A stretch of 64,000 nucleotides of DNA from contig JAHWDD010000002.1 in the NCBI GenBank assembly GCA_023897205.1, forward strand, positions 4,712,001 through 4,776,000, read 5' to 3'. This document shows, piece after piece, positions 44,090 through 54,251 of the stretch; position 1 is the first letter of the stretch, and each line of letters opens with the position of its first letter. The notes under the pieces are model-generated. The model made no database searches and was not told where the DNA came from. It was given only the letters and a program-made list of their open reading frames with translations. The translations under genes were made by a program, and so were the position numbers. Source of the DNA: Exophiala sp. HKRS030 (Eukaryota > Ascomycota > Eurotiomycetes > Chaetothyriales > Herpotrichiellaceae).

Positions 44090-45365
44090 TCATCTCGGTG
44101 GCTTCCCCTTCCCTTTGCTCTTCGCTTTCGCTTCAGCGTCACTACTGATTCCACTGGCAGTGCCACTATCGGTACCTGGAGCTTTCTTCTTCGGCCGCAA
44201 CGTTTGCCCTTGACCTTGGAACCGTGGCTTCGTCTCATTTGGCGCGATTGGTTCTCCGTTCTCGTCGCGTTTTGGCACTGGTTTCACCTCATAGCCAAAG
44301 AAGAGCTTTCCTGGTGGTAAGCGCAGTGGTTGTGGACCATTGGTCTTGCGTAGAGGGGGCCGTGCTGGTGCGTTTGTCGAGGTGCCCGCGACTGGTGTAG
44401 ATGGGTTTGGTGTTGGTGCTTTGGATCCTTTTTTGGAACTAAGTTTGTGGCCACCGGAGAGGAAGTTGGATGAGACGTTTTTGGCGCCGGTCGCGGCTGC
44501 GGCTGAATTTGGTGCGATACTCTCGTAGTTTATTGACTGGGCCATGGTGCCTTGATAGTGGACGGGTCCGCCGTGGGGTTTGCCGAGAGTGCTACGTGGT
44601 GTACTTGTGCCGCTTGTGCGTTCTGGAGGCACGTAGCCGACTGGAGTTGCGAAATCGACGGACAGATCTGTCTCCATGGTCACAATGGCATGTGAGTCGG
44701 TCTCAGGTTTGATCTCCAGCACGGCAATATCGTACGTTTGATCATTGTATTCGAAGGTGAAGATGTCGCCTTTGGTCAGGCACGAGAAGTTGCGGAATGC
44801 ATTTTCGAGGACGGCTCGAGGATCTGAGATATCGAGAAAGGCTGGGGATTGAGGTTGTAGTTTGATGAATTTGCCAGGTGGGAGGTCCGTCGATTTGACT
44901 TGTAGTAGATCACCAGGGTCAAGGTCCAGCGTTTTCATCAGCTGCAGGTATATCAGTTAGACAGTCTTCTGACGTCTCTAGCCCAGAATTGAGGCTCACC
45001 CATTGTGGCAAATATATCCTTCCCTCTTCCGCAATGAATTCCAACACACCAGCGTGCGTCTGCTTGCCCGCGTTTCCATTGATGAGTTGGAACAGCATAG
45101 GGTATGCGATGTGTAACCGTGTCAATTTGTCTAGGCTGAGGGAGGTAGGAAGACTTTGCCACCATAATTAACACTTGTTCTTTCAGGTCCGTTCATCATT
45201 ACGACTGGGTAACACCGGTAATATTCGTCGAATTTTCTAGTAGACATGCCGACAGGAGGGGCGCCTCGGAGGAAAGATGGGTAGCCCATCATGTCGCCTT
45301 GATAGTACGCCTGATGGGGGTGTTAGTAACAAGTAGAGCAATCCGTAGATGACAGGTCAGACCAT
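44090..45365 (-). CDS. ufd1: UFD1, substrate-recruiting cofactor of Cdc48 (about 388 aa), apparent 1-nt frameshift
   Basis: Ufd1 pairs with Npl4 to bring polyubiquitinated clients to Cdc48/p97. The double-psi barrel is clear: FDEYYRCYPVVMMNGPER, VNYGGKVFLPPSA, then LTRLHIAYPMLFQLING, THAGVLEFIAEEGRIYLPQW and LMKTLDLDPGDLLQVKSTDL. Exons (minus): the ATG alone (45365-45363), 45310-45000 and 44941-44090; introns of 52 and 58 nt (TTACTAAC branch; GTGAGC donor, TGCAG acceptor). Inside exon 2 the frame hits TAG after PPSA; one extra base in the GG at 45134-45135 restores the conserved PPSALDKLTRL. Because Ufd1 is normally essential, I read this as a base-call error. The one-codon first exon depends on a weak GTCTGA donor; translation might instead begin at the MM of exon 2. 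Confidence 0.85.
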
Positions 45366-46165
45366 GATGGCGGCAGGGATTTCTGGTGAGATTCCAGTCC
45401 TGAGAAAGGGATCCTGAGAGGTTCCTTAGCTTAGGCGGGAACAGGAACAGGGTTGACGTTTTGTTAGGTCAGGTCGAGGTATCAATGTCACTCCTTGCTC
45501 TCTTGTTCTGGGTGGGTTGATAGGAGCAGGCGGATGTCAGAGGTCGCAAGTGAAAAGGACAGTCAATAAATCAGCGCTGAGATTCTGTGATAGGGTTGAG
45601 AGGTGTGTTGGACGGTTGGAAGGAGGAAGAGTTCTCAGTGACACACAAAAGAAACAGTTTGGGTAACTTGCGATCCCGCAAGCGCATGTGGCGGCAGCCT
45701 TGTCGTGGCGTCACTGGTGCAGCCTGGTGCAGCCTGATACTATCCGTACAGTGATATCACACAAGGCTGAGATTCTCACGTGATCAAGATATTTTGAACA
45801 TTGACCAAGATCTAACGACCAGCTACGAATTATTCGATGTCATGAGAAAGTACTATGCAGACCAACTTTGACCCCCATGCCATGCTGCGAAAATCTATCT
45901 ATGTTGAGATTCCACATTTACCCCACTCGGAGACTTCTTGTCGTTTTTCAAACAAAACCGTGATTTCATGATGATTTCCAACGACTCCCATGAAAATTTT
46001 AGCGGAAAAGTACTTTCCAAATTTGAGCTTGCAGCTTCTTGTCCCTCGATAATTTCCAGCGCGTTGATATCAGTATCTGATGGGACCGAACCCATCATCT
46101 TCTGAAAGATCAGCGACCGTAAGTGCTTGCGCGCTGATCAACGCGCGATGCGTCTGGACTACATT
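45366..46165. other. Spacer
   Basis: 800 nt: the UFD1 promoter side and the transporter 3' side. A 67-codon minus ORF at 45895-46098 is not accepted. Confidence 0.45.
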
Positions 46166-48039
46166 CTAGTCCTTATGACTGACTTGCACGGTTTCATGAC
46201 CTTTCTCCGTGCTCTGAGCCCCGGGTCTGTCGGTTGTAGCCTCGAGGGCGAAAGATCCCTGTCGTTCTCCCATGCTTGGCTTCCAGTGCAACAAGACCTT
46301 CTCGCCGGTGAAGAGTCGATCGACTTGTTCGAGAGAAAGGTTGCGAGTTTCGGGGTAGAAGAAATAGATTAGGGGAACGAAGGCCATGTTGAACACGGCG
46401 AAGTAGATATAAGTGCGCCATGCAATGCTCTTGATCGAGATCTATACAAGTATTAGTGCGGGGCGTTGGAATTGTTCTTGTCAGAAGACTTACCGGAGTA
46501 ATCTCAACAACCAAGAAGGTAAAGATCCAGTTTGAAGCCGTTGCCAGAGCAGCAGACTTGGTTCGGATCGCCAGAGGTGCATACTCGGCAGGCAGGAGCC
46601 AAGGAATAGCAAGAAGACCAACAGCGAAGAAGAAGTTGAACAAGAACAGCATAACGATAGCCGCCAGGCCAGCAGGCTTGCTACCATTTGACACGGTTCC
46701 AGCGAGACATGCCATACAGGCGGCCTGACCAACACAAGCAAAGATCATCAACTTGCGGCGACCGAGTCTGTCCAGACACCAGATAGGAATCAATGACGAG
46801 AGGAGATAGGCGATACCGTTGAATCCTGCAAGCAACATGGCCGTTTTGTGTGGGATGCCGACAGATATCTCAAAAATGACAGGTGCATAGTACGTGATCA
46901 GATTGATACCGGAGAGCTGTTGCATGAATTGACCGCCAATTCCAAGAAGCGTTCGTCGGCGGAATCGTTGAGGGCTTTTCTTGAACAAAGCCAAGAAGGT
47001 TGCATCGCCAGCAGCAGCACGTTCTTCCTCGAGAGCGGTTTGAATTTCACCCAATTCAGAAGAAATGACATGATGATCGAGCGAGATTGCCTTTGCATTC
47101 TTTTGCAGTCTCCAGAGGATGGTTCGGGCTTCATCGGCGCGGTCATGAGCAAGGAGCTGGAGAGATGTTAGGTAAATAGAAGCGCAAAGATAGAATTGCA
47201 ACTTACCCATCTAGGAGACTCGGGAAGGACAAAGACTAGGACCATGGTGACGATTGCAAAGGCGATCTGCAATGCAATAGGAAAGCGGAATTGAGACTCG
47301 TTGTGTACGTAACTCATGCCATAATCTTGTGAGTGATATTAGCATTCAGTCCCACAGTGATATGATGCACATTACCTGTCCAGTATGAGATTGTAACTCC
47401 CAAAATGGTAATGGCGAGTTCGATTGAGAGACCTTTGCCACGATCGGTGGGCTTCATCAACTCCGAATGCCACACAGCTGCATTTTTGTTAGCTTGGAAG
47501 TTCTTCCTCGAGGGAAATTTCCGACTTACGAATAGTCGCAGTATTAAGTCCATTTCCCAAGCCAGCAACAATGCGACCGGCGATGAGTTGAGGAACACCA
47601 TACGCCACAGTCTGAATAACAGCTCCAATAGAGAGGATTATGCAGCCGTAGATTATACTCCATCTTCTTCCCAATCTTTCACCAAAAAGGAATGCCAAAA
47701 TGGCACCAAAGAAACAGCCAATCTCGTAGATCTGTATAGTCTTCGTCAGTCCAATGCACTTTGTTGATAATGACGATAATGATATTCTTACAGCAACCAC
47801 AGTGCCTTGCAGCGAAGCACTCCCCGTCCCTCCTTCAGAAGTGTCAATCTCAGGAAACTGCTTGGTAAATGCGGCACCAGTCAAAAGGCCTGACATCACT
47901 CCTTGGTCTATACACAATCATCAGTACAGGTGGACGCGTCCCTAGATCATGGAAGCCTACCGTAACCAAAGAGCAAGAAGCCAGATCCTGCTGCAATGGT
48001 GATTGCCCAGTCAAGGGCCTTGCCGGTAAGGAAAGACAT
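46166..48039 (-). CDS. MFS sugar transporter, 518 aa, seven exons
   Basis: Twelve-helix proton symporter or facilitator of the sugar-porter family in the plasma membrane. Exons (minus): 48039-47961, 47907-47792, 47731-47530, 47477-47376, 47325-47207, 47156-46494 and 46441-46166; six introns of 50-60 nt with GTRRGN or GTAAT donors; the total of 1,557 nt is in frame. Signatures are complete: GYDQGVMSGLL in helix 1, GERLGRRW in loop 2-3, AGRIVAGLGNG, VLPESPRW after helix 6, QQLSGINLITYYAPVIFE in helix 7, DRLGRRK in loop 8-9 and FYPETRNLSLEQVD after helix 12. The substrate is not predictable; the neighbouring divergent SDR suggests a sugar or polyol. Both ends are cytoplasmic. Confidence 0.92.
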
Positions 48040-48683
48040 GGTTCTTTTTCTCAAAAATTGATTAAGCTTGATTGGGTTATGATCAGTTGTTTGGAAGCAT
48101 TCGCAAAAAGAGATGCGGAGGTGAGCTCTCTTATAGTTTGCTTTCTCGTTGTCGTTTTCGAATTTGATGACCCTGGAGTCTGAGAACCCGAAGCGCCTTG
48201 AGTAACTTAGCCCCAAACTTGGAAAAGTATAGAAACCATATACACTGTCAGAAAAGAGCGGGTAAGTCCAGTCGTGGGAGATAACCCGGGGAAAGGTCGA
48301 GTGGGTCTGGAGAATCCCAACCTGGCGCTACAAATTGCCAGATTGGGTAAACAAGGAGTGTAAGCTTTGGGAATTAGCGGTCCCATTCCCGTGCTCAAAC
48401 TTTGCTCGAGCGCCTTAAAGTCCTGTTTTTGGTGTCTGTCATCTGACCATAAGTCCAATTGCTTGTTTCTACCGGTCAAAAGCCGATGCTTCCTTTGACG
48501 GAAGAGTTTCTCAATTCAGGTTCTCGTTGGTCCTGTCGTGGTGGTAGTCTTATTCGCCGGGTAGCACGGTCAGATATTCAAGATAATCAACAGGTCCCCC
48601 GGTTTGGCTGCAGACAAGTTCTACTGTGCGATTCAGAAGGACACCGTAAGAATTTACAATCACGCTGAAAAGAGTATCGCACA
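48040..48683. promoter_or_regulatory. Divergent promoter of the transporter and SDR genes
   Basis: 644 nt. One CCGGGG (48286-48291) fits the CreA-type SYGGRG consensus; a single site is weak evidence. Its shared position suggests joint control of uptake and oxidation. Confidence 0.4.
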
Positions 48684-49623
48684 ATGGCAATTTCAGTGTC
48701 ACAACCAGCCGCTGACAGTGTTTTGCCTCTCCATACAAGAGAGTCAGAACTGTCCCCGGCCACGCAGCCCACTCCGAAACTCTTCTCTCTAGAAGACCGG
48801 ACAGTTGTGGTTACTGGAGCTGGACGAGGTCTCGGTATCACCCTTGCAACAGCAGTGCTTGAGGCTGGAGGTGATGTTGTTTGTCTCGACATCTTGTCAG
48901 AACCAAGCAAAGAAGAATGGGCCAACATTGCCCGAATTGAGAAGGCATCGAATTTATCTGCAACATATCATAACTGCAACGTTACCGATGAGGCCTCTGT
49001 TGAAACGACTCTAGCAGAAGCAGCCAAGGGCGCGAAGGCTCGAGGAAAGCCGATCAGAGGCCTGATTCATTGTGCAGGAATTCAGCAGATGATCGACGCC
49101 ATTGATTATCCCTTGGATGGCTTCAGAAGGATTCTCGATGTCAATGTGGCAGGAAGCTTTCTACTTGCGAAGCACACAGCTCGTATTTTGCGAGAGGAGG
49201 GCAACACAGGCAGCCTTGTGATGATCGCATCAATGTCTGGCCAGATAGCTAACAGGGTGAGTCTGAAGATTTCACAACGTTTGTCTATAGGCACTGATAT
49301 GTATCTAGGGAATCCACTGTTCTGCTTACAATACTTCGAAAGCCGCTGTGCAACAAATGTGCCGGTCATTAGCAACTGAATTCGGCGCTTATGGTATCAG
49401 AGTAAACAGTCTTTCGCCGGGTTATATACGGACAGCAATGACGGATCAGCTTCTTGCTGAAAAGCCCGAGATCGAGAAACTATGGATGATGGGTGCTTTA
49501 CTGGGTCGACTTGGAGCTCCAGAGGATTTCAAGGCACCTTCGATATTCCTGTTGGCTGATGGAAGTTCCTTCATGACCGGAGCCGATCTTCGAGTGGACG
49601 GAGGGCACTGTGCATCTGCTTGA
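48684..49623 (+). CDS. Short-chain dehydrogenase/reductase (polyol/sugar type), 295 aa
   Basis: Classical SDR. Exons 48684-49256 and 49309-49623; the 52-nt intron (GTGAGT, CTAG) falls at phase 0 between active-site elements. The cofactor motif TGAGRGLG is at 44-51, D69 after the second strand (VVCLDIL), CAG at 130-132 in place of NAG, catalytic S185 and Y198-x3-K202 (SAYNTSKAA), and the substrate-loop start SPGYIRTAMT. The C-terminus DGGHCASA is typical of the mannitol/sorbose/gluconate-5-reductase group. FSLEDRTVVVTGAGRGLG resembles fungal sorbose-reductase-like SDRs. Divergent from a sugar transporter, it likely oxidises or reduces the imported sugar or polyol (inference). Cytosolic; no targeting signal seen. 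Confidence 0.9.
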
Positions 49624-49759
49624 GAAGCAGTGTTGGAATGACGTTTAGTCATGTTGTCACTTAATTCAACCGCCGGGCTTTTTTGCACTCGGAAGTTAGA
49701 TACACGGAGCGCAGGCCTACCCAGGTTGGTAATTACTGACTCCACAGTTGGCTAGAATT
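49624..49759. other. SDR 3' flank up to the retroelement insertion
   Basis: Ends in the 5-bp word GAATT (49755-49759) that also follows the right-hand LTR fragment at 50504-50508, a probable target-site duplication. Confidence 0.5.
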
Positions 49760-50019
49760 TGTGTCAGCTTTGTGAGCGTCGACGAAATGACTGTCAACAC
49801 GCACAAATAGATTAAATTAATGTCTGTCTGGTCTATAGAATGATGAGGATTCCTCTTCTCTATATAAATGAGTATAAATAAGAGAAAATCTCTCCTAATA
49901 CGCAAGAAAATTAATAATTAAGTACACTAGGTAAGTACTTATTAATATATCGAATATACGCACTAGCTAGTCGATAGTTCGGTTAATAATTAGTTAATTA
50001 GTAAGCATAAGCTAACACA
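49760..50019 (-). repeat. LTR, about 260 bp, RIP-mutated copy
   Basis: Read on the minus strand it begins TGTGTTAGC and ends GCTGACACA, near-perfect short inverted ends with the TG...CA rule. The inner part is very A/T-rich. In the 120 bp shared with the right-hand copy, all six substitutions are CpA-to-TpA (or the complement) in this copy. Confidence 0.75.
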
Positions 50020-50278
50020 CCCCCTAGGGAAGCCTATAATAATAGGGTTGCCTATAAAGCTTTTCTCGTTAGTATAAAGTTAGTTTATATAGACTTTTCA
50101 TAGTGTTTTAGTTCTAAAAGAGCGTAATTTGCTATTAAAGTATTTTCCTTGCCTCTAGTATCCTTTTCTATCGATCTTATTATAGCGTTATCGTTATAAT
50201 TTATTAGAGGTTTAACTACTTTATAAACCTATTATAAGGTTACTCTCCTAGTAGTTTAGTAAGTCCGTTAGCGCTTAT
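50020..50278 (-). pseudogene. Mutated 3' end of a Copia-type polyprotein, with polypurine tract
   Basis: The minus strand reads toward the LTR and ends in a TAGGGGG polypurine tract (50020-50026). Next to the gap it translates ANGLTKLLGE, the A-D/N-G-L-T-K motif at the C-terminal end of Copia (Ty1) pol, then stops in all frames. Sequence is strongly A/T-shifted, as expected after RIP. Only the last part of the gene is left in this contig. Confidence 0.5.
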
Positions 50279-50378
50279 NNNNNNNNNNNNNNNNNNNNNN
50301 NNNNNNNNNNNNNNNNNNNNNNNNNNNNNNNNNNNNNNNNNNNNNNNNNNNNNNNNNNNNNNNNNNNNNNNNNNNNNN
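50279..50378. other. Assembly gap (100 N)
   Basis: Exactly 100 N, a conventional placeholder, so the true length is unknown and could include a whole retroelement. Confidence 0.99.
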
Positions 50379-50503
50379 TCTCTTGTTCACACTCATTTAT
50401 ATAGAGAAGAGGAATCCTCATCATTCTATAGACCAGACAGACATCAATTCAATCCATTTGTGCGTGTTGACAGTCATTTCGTCGACGCTCACAAAGCTGA
50501 CAA
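50379..50503 (+). repeat. Inverted, unmutated fragment of the same LTR
   Basis: Reverse complement of 49760-49884 with six transitions and a 2-nt end difference. It keeps the ancestral G/C bases where the left copy has A/T. Confidence 0.85.
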
Positions 50504-50854
50504 GAATTGATTCGCCTTTGCCTTCGGCGTTGTGATCTCTGCTCACGGGCCAGTACGAAATGTTGACCTCAAGTAAACACCGACCTTACAACCACAGTCT
50601 TGCATTTAATGCGCGTTTCTGGGTGTATCTTGGTACACACAGTTCCCGACCTGCTTCGAGTTTCCCTCCTCCAGTCTAGAAGACACTTTCAAACGAAACA
50701 ACGGGCTGAGAGAATTTAGCCTGAGGACTGCAAATATAGCTCCCATCACCTCCCAACAGTCGAGGCAGGCACTAGGACTCGAAAACTTGCAAGCGGCCAG
50801 ACCCAATTCACTGCCCCAGTGCGCACTTACGTACCTTACCCGTTTGACCGCTTG

Positions 50855-51169
50855 TCAGCATCGCGGTTGAGCCTGTCCTGGTAGTCGTAGTAATCGAGCC
50901 ACCCCCCTTTCCCAGTCAGCATCTCCCATTAACGGAACGCTGACATCCCCTGTTTCCAGAGCAGCAGACAAACTCCTCGCATTGTCAAGTGAGCCAATTC
51001 TCGGGCACGTGTAACTCGTTGAGTAGTCCTTGTAATGTAGCACGAGCGTCCGTGAGCCGCAGGGCACTAGATCACCCGCGTTGATGAAATCAAGATTGAT
51101 CGCACTGGTCGAAAGGGATGTCGGCACATCAGCATATTTTTGATTTCCGTTGACACCCCAGTCTTTCAA
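50855..51169 (-). CDS. Possible gene fragment, 104 aa
   Basis: The minus ORF opens with a non-ATG codon and reads LKDWGVNGNQKYADVPTSL, then LDFINAGDLVPCGSRTLVLHY, ending at a stop. Composition is protein-like, with three Cys and ordered hydrophobic spacing, but no domain is recognised and the frame is closed 13 codons upstream. It could be the last exon of a decayed gene next to the transposon, or chance. Confidence 0.2.
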   Translation of the reverse strand: MKDWGVNGNQKYADVPTSLSTSAINLDFINAGDLVPCGSRTLVLHYKDYSTSYTCPRIGSLDNARSLSAALETGDVSVPLMGDADWERGVARLLRLPGQAQPRC

Positions 51170-52326
51170 AGATGAAGGGGAAGCATCGACCGAACGGCAT
51201 CAGCCATGGGTTTATTGAGAAAAGAGGCCTTGAATGTGGCGGAGCCGACTGAAACTTAAGCGAACCGATTGCGCTGACGTTGGAACTAATTGTGATTTGC
51301 ACGCGACTTAATTTGGATGGCGATAACTACTCAGCTCAAATAAAATGCAACAATGGCTGTACTTTAATGTATTACACATAAGTGCGTCGTTCGTGGTGCT
51401 GAAAATGACAAAACATATGCACCGCGCTATGTCTCTACTTTGTGGCCAGCATATTCGGCCTGTATTGTATTCGTTAAGGATTCCGCTATTGAAAGGCGAC
51501 CCCGTCACAGACAAGGTGCATGACTGCAACTCGTAGAGTCAGGATATGACCAGAATTGAAAACACTATTTAATCTGTTTAGTCAATGGAGTGGGGTGGAA
51601 CCTCACAACAAGAATGAAAGAATACCCAAATCTTGAGGTCACAATTCAGGAAACCCCCAGTATGATATCAGGTTCGTGCCTTCAAGGCCATAGTTATCAG
51701 ACCTTGGCATTGAATTAATGACAGCACGCTGCATAGCAACAATGGATGGTATAGGACTTCCACTCATCACCAACCAGGGACAGCTGACTTACTTTCGCGA
51801 CACTACTTTCACTTTAGTATATGCGGCACGTAATCAGCTTGTCTAACTATGTTCACTGTAACACGATTCGCGTGCCAGTGGCATATCATCGCCTCAAAAT
51901 ATTGATTACTACCTACACTGAGTCCTCGTATTCTTGCAGAGAGGATCTGTTGCATTCAAGTCCCTCTCCGGCTTGGCGAGCAAGGCTGGATTTTAAGGGG
52001 GTGTTAGGGATAGTCTCGTGACCTTGCCCCGACACTTTGAACAAACGATGCATGGGAACTTTATGCCGTTTGGATGAACCTGGCCCAAATGGACATGTTT
52101 GTAGCTTGGGTTTGTATTCGCGGTATTCCAGCATAAAGTTGAGTGAACATGACTCATGCCGTCTCAAGGTGACAGTTCTTTGGTGTGGGCTTCTCTCGTC
52201 GGTCGCTGCCGCTCGACGTTTGTCCAAGTCAACAACTATTCCTGCGTTGACATATCAGCAAACCAGCAATTGAGAGTCATGTTGGCACACTCAGTCATCC
52301 GCCATAGTCGCCATGGACTCGGAAAC

Positions 52327-52333
52327 TATATAT
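52327..52333 (+). promoter_or_regulatory. TATA box of array gene 1
   Basis: TATATAT, about 125 nt before the ATG at 52458. Confidence 0.5.
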
Positions 52334-52457
52334 TTCGCCTGTCCAAAGCGTGTAGTCTGGCCTCAAGTATTTCAACACTTGATCGACGTACAGCCCTATC
52401 ACACAGAAGATCTCTAGCTCCATATACTAAATCAATATCTCTCAACAAATCGTAAGT

Positions 52458-53048
52458 ATGTCACGTTCTTCCAAGAGAGAACACTACAAGGAAGGATTCG
52501 ATGTCGACTACGAGCCTAAACGCTACTATGATGACGGCGATGACAACGACAGCGGTGCTGCCTCTGGAAGCGCAGCGAGAGGTCAATCGCGTAGAGAATC
52601 TCAACGCACCACTAGCCACGGAAAACAAGGCACTAGACGCGGCGATGATAGTGACTCTCAAAGTGAGCGCCGGCACAAAACTTCCAAGAAAGATAATCCC
52701 GAATGGATCGGAAGACTTCACGAAAGTCATAGTACTAAGGCCATGCAACAACGTCTGGCTTTTACAGGCCTCTGGCCTCGAAAAGGCGCAAGTGATGCAG
52801 AACATCTTGAAGCACAGATCACTCGAAAAGATGCGTCATCTAAGGGCGATGACGATTCGGACGATGGAACCCAGCGGTACAACACGACGATGGAGAACTA
52901 CAGGAATATGAATTCCCTCAGAGAGCACGGAATCTCTGTCAAACAATTTACCGGCGATCCAGAAAGGCCATATGAGACGAGGTACAAGAATCCAGGTCGT
53001 CCCGACAAGCTTGACCGGAATGCTGTCAACAAGTGGTCTAAGCCTTGA
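52458..53048 (+). CDS. Array gene 1: diverged member of the novel HLT/DFAY family, 196 aa
   Basis: Intronless, with a TATA box upstream. The N-terminal half is disordered and charged (Ser/Arg/Asp-rich: SRRESQRTTSHGKQ). The C-terminal half keeps a diverged version of the family module: LHESHSTKAMQ in place of LHLTSSTEAMR, and, after one 3-residue length change, EN-x16-F followed by a Pro/Arg-rich FTGDPERPYETRY in place of DN-x16-FAYP...DSR. No catalytic motif, membrane segment or signal peptide. Function unknown; an intrinsically disordered binding protein seems likely from composition. It is the first of four same-strand genes in 4.4 kb. Confidence 0.75.
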   Translation: MSRSSKREHYKEGFDVDYEPKRYYDDGDDNDSGAASGSAARGQSRRESQRTTSHGKQGTRRGDDSDSQSERRHKTSKKDNPEWIGRLHESHSTKAMQQRLAFTGLWPRKGASDAEHLEAQITRKDASSKGDDDSDDGTQRYNTTMENYRNMNSLREHGISVKQFTGDPERPYETRYKNPGRPDKLDRNAVNKWSKP

Positions 53049-53554
53049 AGTGTACACACAAAGGTTGGTTCCTTTTCTCCATGCTGATCCTGTCTTTTTG
53101 TTGGTAATTTTCGACTATGGGAAAACTAGATGAGGGAACCAGCTTGTTCCACTCGTGTGGTAGTACTGGTTAGTCTGTAGAGACAATTCAGATTGCCAGA
53201 CTGGACCCTCACAGGTAGTTTATCAGGCCGATTTGGCTAGCTCACCCTCTTGCCTTGCTGTTATCTCAACCATGTCGTAGCCTATATTCACATGTGGTCA
53301 CCGCAGGCATGAGTTCAATCTCCAATGTCCTAAGTTGGACTTACCGATTACTCTGGATCCGACTCACGCCCGTGGATCAAGCTAAATGAGGTGAATCATG
53401 CATAGAGAACTCGTGTCTTAATTCTGTGAATGTTGTTGAGGGGATAATATTATCTCCTTACAAACGCATACTGATCGAGTCAGCTCTTGCAAACCAATCA
53501 TCTCAACTGAGAGTCATAGCATGGTCTGGGGTGAGGACTGGGCCTGAAAAGTGA
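53049..53554. other. Spacer between array genes 1 and 2
   Basis: About 0.5 kb, no ORF of interest; it leads into the TATA box of gene 2. Confidence 0.5.
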
Positions 53555-53561
53555 TATAAAA
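53555..53561 (+). promoter_or_regulatory. TATA box of array gene 2
   Basis: TATAAAA in GTGATATAAAACCC, 115 nt before the ATG at 53670. Confidence 0.65.
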
Positions 53562-53669
53562 CCCATTCAAAGTCTTTTAGCCCGCCAGATTCAATTGCTC
53601 TGTTAGATTCAATTACACAAGAGTCGTATCCAGCTTTTACTGACAATTCGTAGAGGAACTCATTTCATA

Positions 53670-54251
53670 ATGGCAAATAAACGCAGTTCCCTTGAGGAGG
53701 CTAGGAAACAGCCTGCAAGAGGGCAAGCCGGACCATCAAGACCACAGCCCTCTCTTGCGCAAGTAATGGAAGGGCTCAGAATCCAACGTGAGGGTCGAGG
53801 ACATGCAACAGGCTCCAGGGGACCCAGGCATGGCCAAGAAGAAGAGGATGACGATGGCGAGAATGACTCTAGTGATTTCTACATCACTTCAAGTTCTGAA
53901 GATGACAAATTGAAAGCCAGAAGAGACGCGATCCAAAGACTCAAGGAACAGGGTTACGAAACCCTTCATCTAACATCGTCTACCGAAGCAATGAGAATGA
54001 AGAAGCCTTATGCCTTCCCAGAACCGGGCGATTCTGCGCGAGTAATTGCCAACAAAGAGAGGAATCGGTCCTTTTATTCTGATAGGGATAGAAGAGAGAG
54101 GGATAAAGCCAAAGCTGCCGCCGTGACTTTGGACAATGCTGAGGCTACCATCAACCGTCGAGCACATGGTGTTGTGGAAAGGGATTTTGCCTATCCTGCA
54201 GCACATGACCTTCATGGTGACTCTAGACGTAAGAAGGACCGGCCTCGATGA
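53670..54251 (+). CDS. Array gene 2: novel HLT/DFAY family protein, 193 aa
   Basis: Intronless; ATG in context TCATAATGGC. Residues 29-41 (SLAQVMEGLRIQR) are shared with array gene 4 (SLAATMEKLNIQR). Residues 57-82 are an acidic, Ser-rich disordered stretch. The family module covers 100-186: HLTSSTEAM at 100-108, an Arg/Lys-rich middle with FYSDRDRRERDK, DK at 145-146, DN at 155-156 and ERDFAYPAAHDLHGDSR at 170-186, followed by a basic tail. Spacing is identical, without a gap, to genes 3 and 4. No similarity to a family I know, no signal peptide and no membrane helix. Nuclear or cytosolic location is likely from the basic tail; function unknown. Confidence 0.85.
   Translation: MANKRSSLEEARKQPARGQAGPSRPQPSLAQVMEGLRIQREGRGHATGSRGPRHGQEEEDDDGENDSSDFYITSSSEDDKLKARRDAIQRLKEQGYETLHLTSSTEAMRMKKPYAFPEPGDSARVIANKERNRSFYSDRDRRERDKAKAAAVTLDNAEATINRRAHGVVERDFAYPAAHDLHGDSRRKKDRPR

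Larger units (their letters stand above)
49760..50503. mobile_element. Copia-like LTR retroelement remnant with inverted LTRs around an assembly gap
   Basis: The left LTR (49760-50019, minus orientation) is followed inward by a polypurine tract and a mutated polyprotein end, then 100 N, then a fragment of the same LTR in the opposite orientation (50379-50503). Both outer edges are the same LTR end (GCTGACA), and GAATT flanks both sides. A normal element would have direct LTRs, so either two elements meet here or the scaffold joins a wrongly oriented contig. Confidence 0.7.
50509..52457. other. 1.9-kb region without a secure gene
   Basis: Normal base composition resumes after the element. One possible gene remnant (50855-51169, minus) is listed separately. 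The first array gene's TATA box lies at the right end (52327). Nothing else is seen. Confidence 0.45.

Noticed and set aside
45895..46098. 67-codon minus ORF after the transporter
   Set aside because: No splice link, domain or conserved context.
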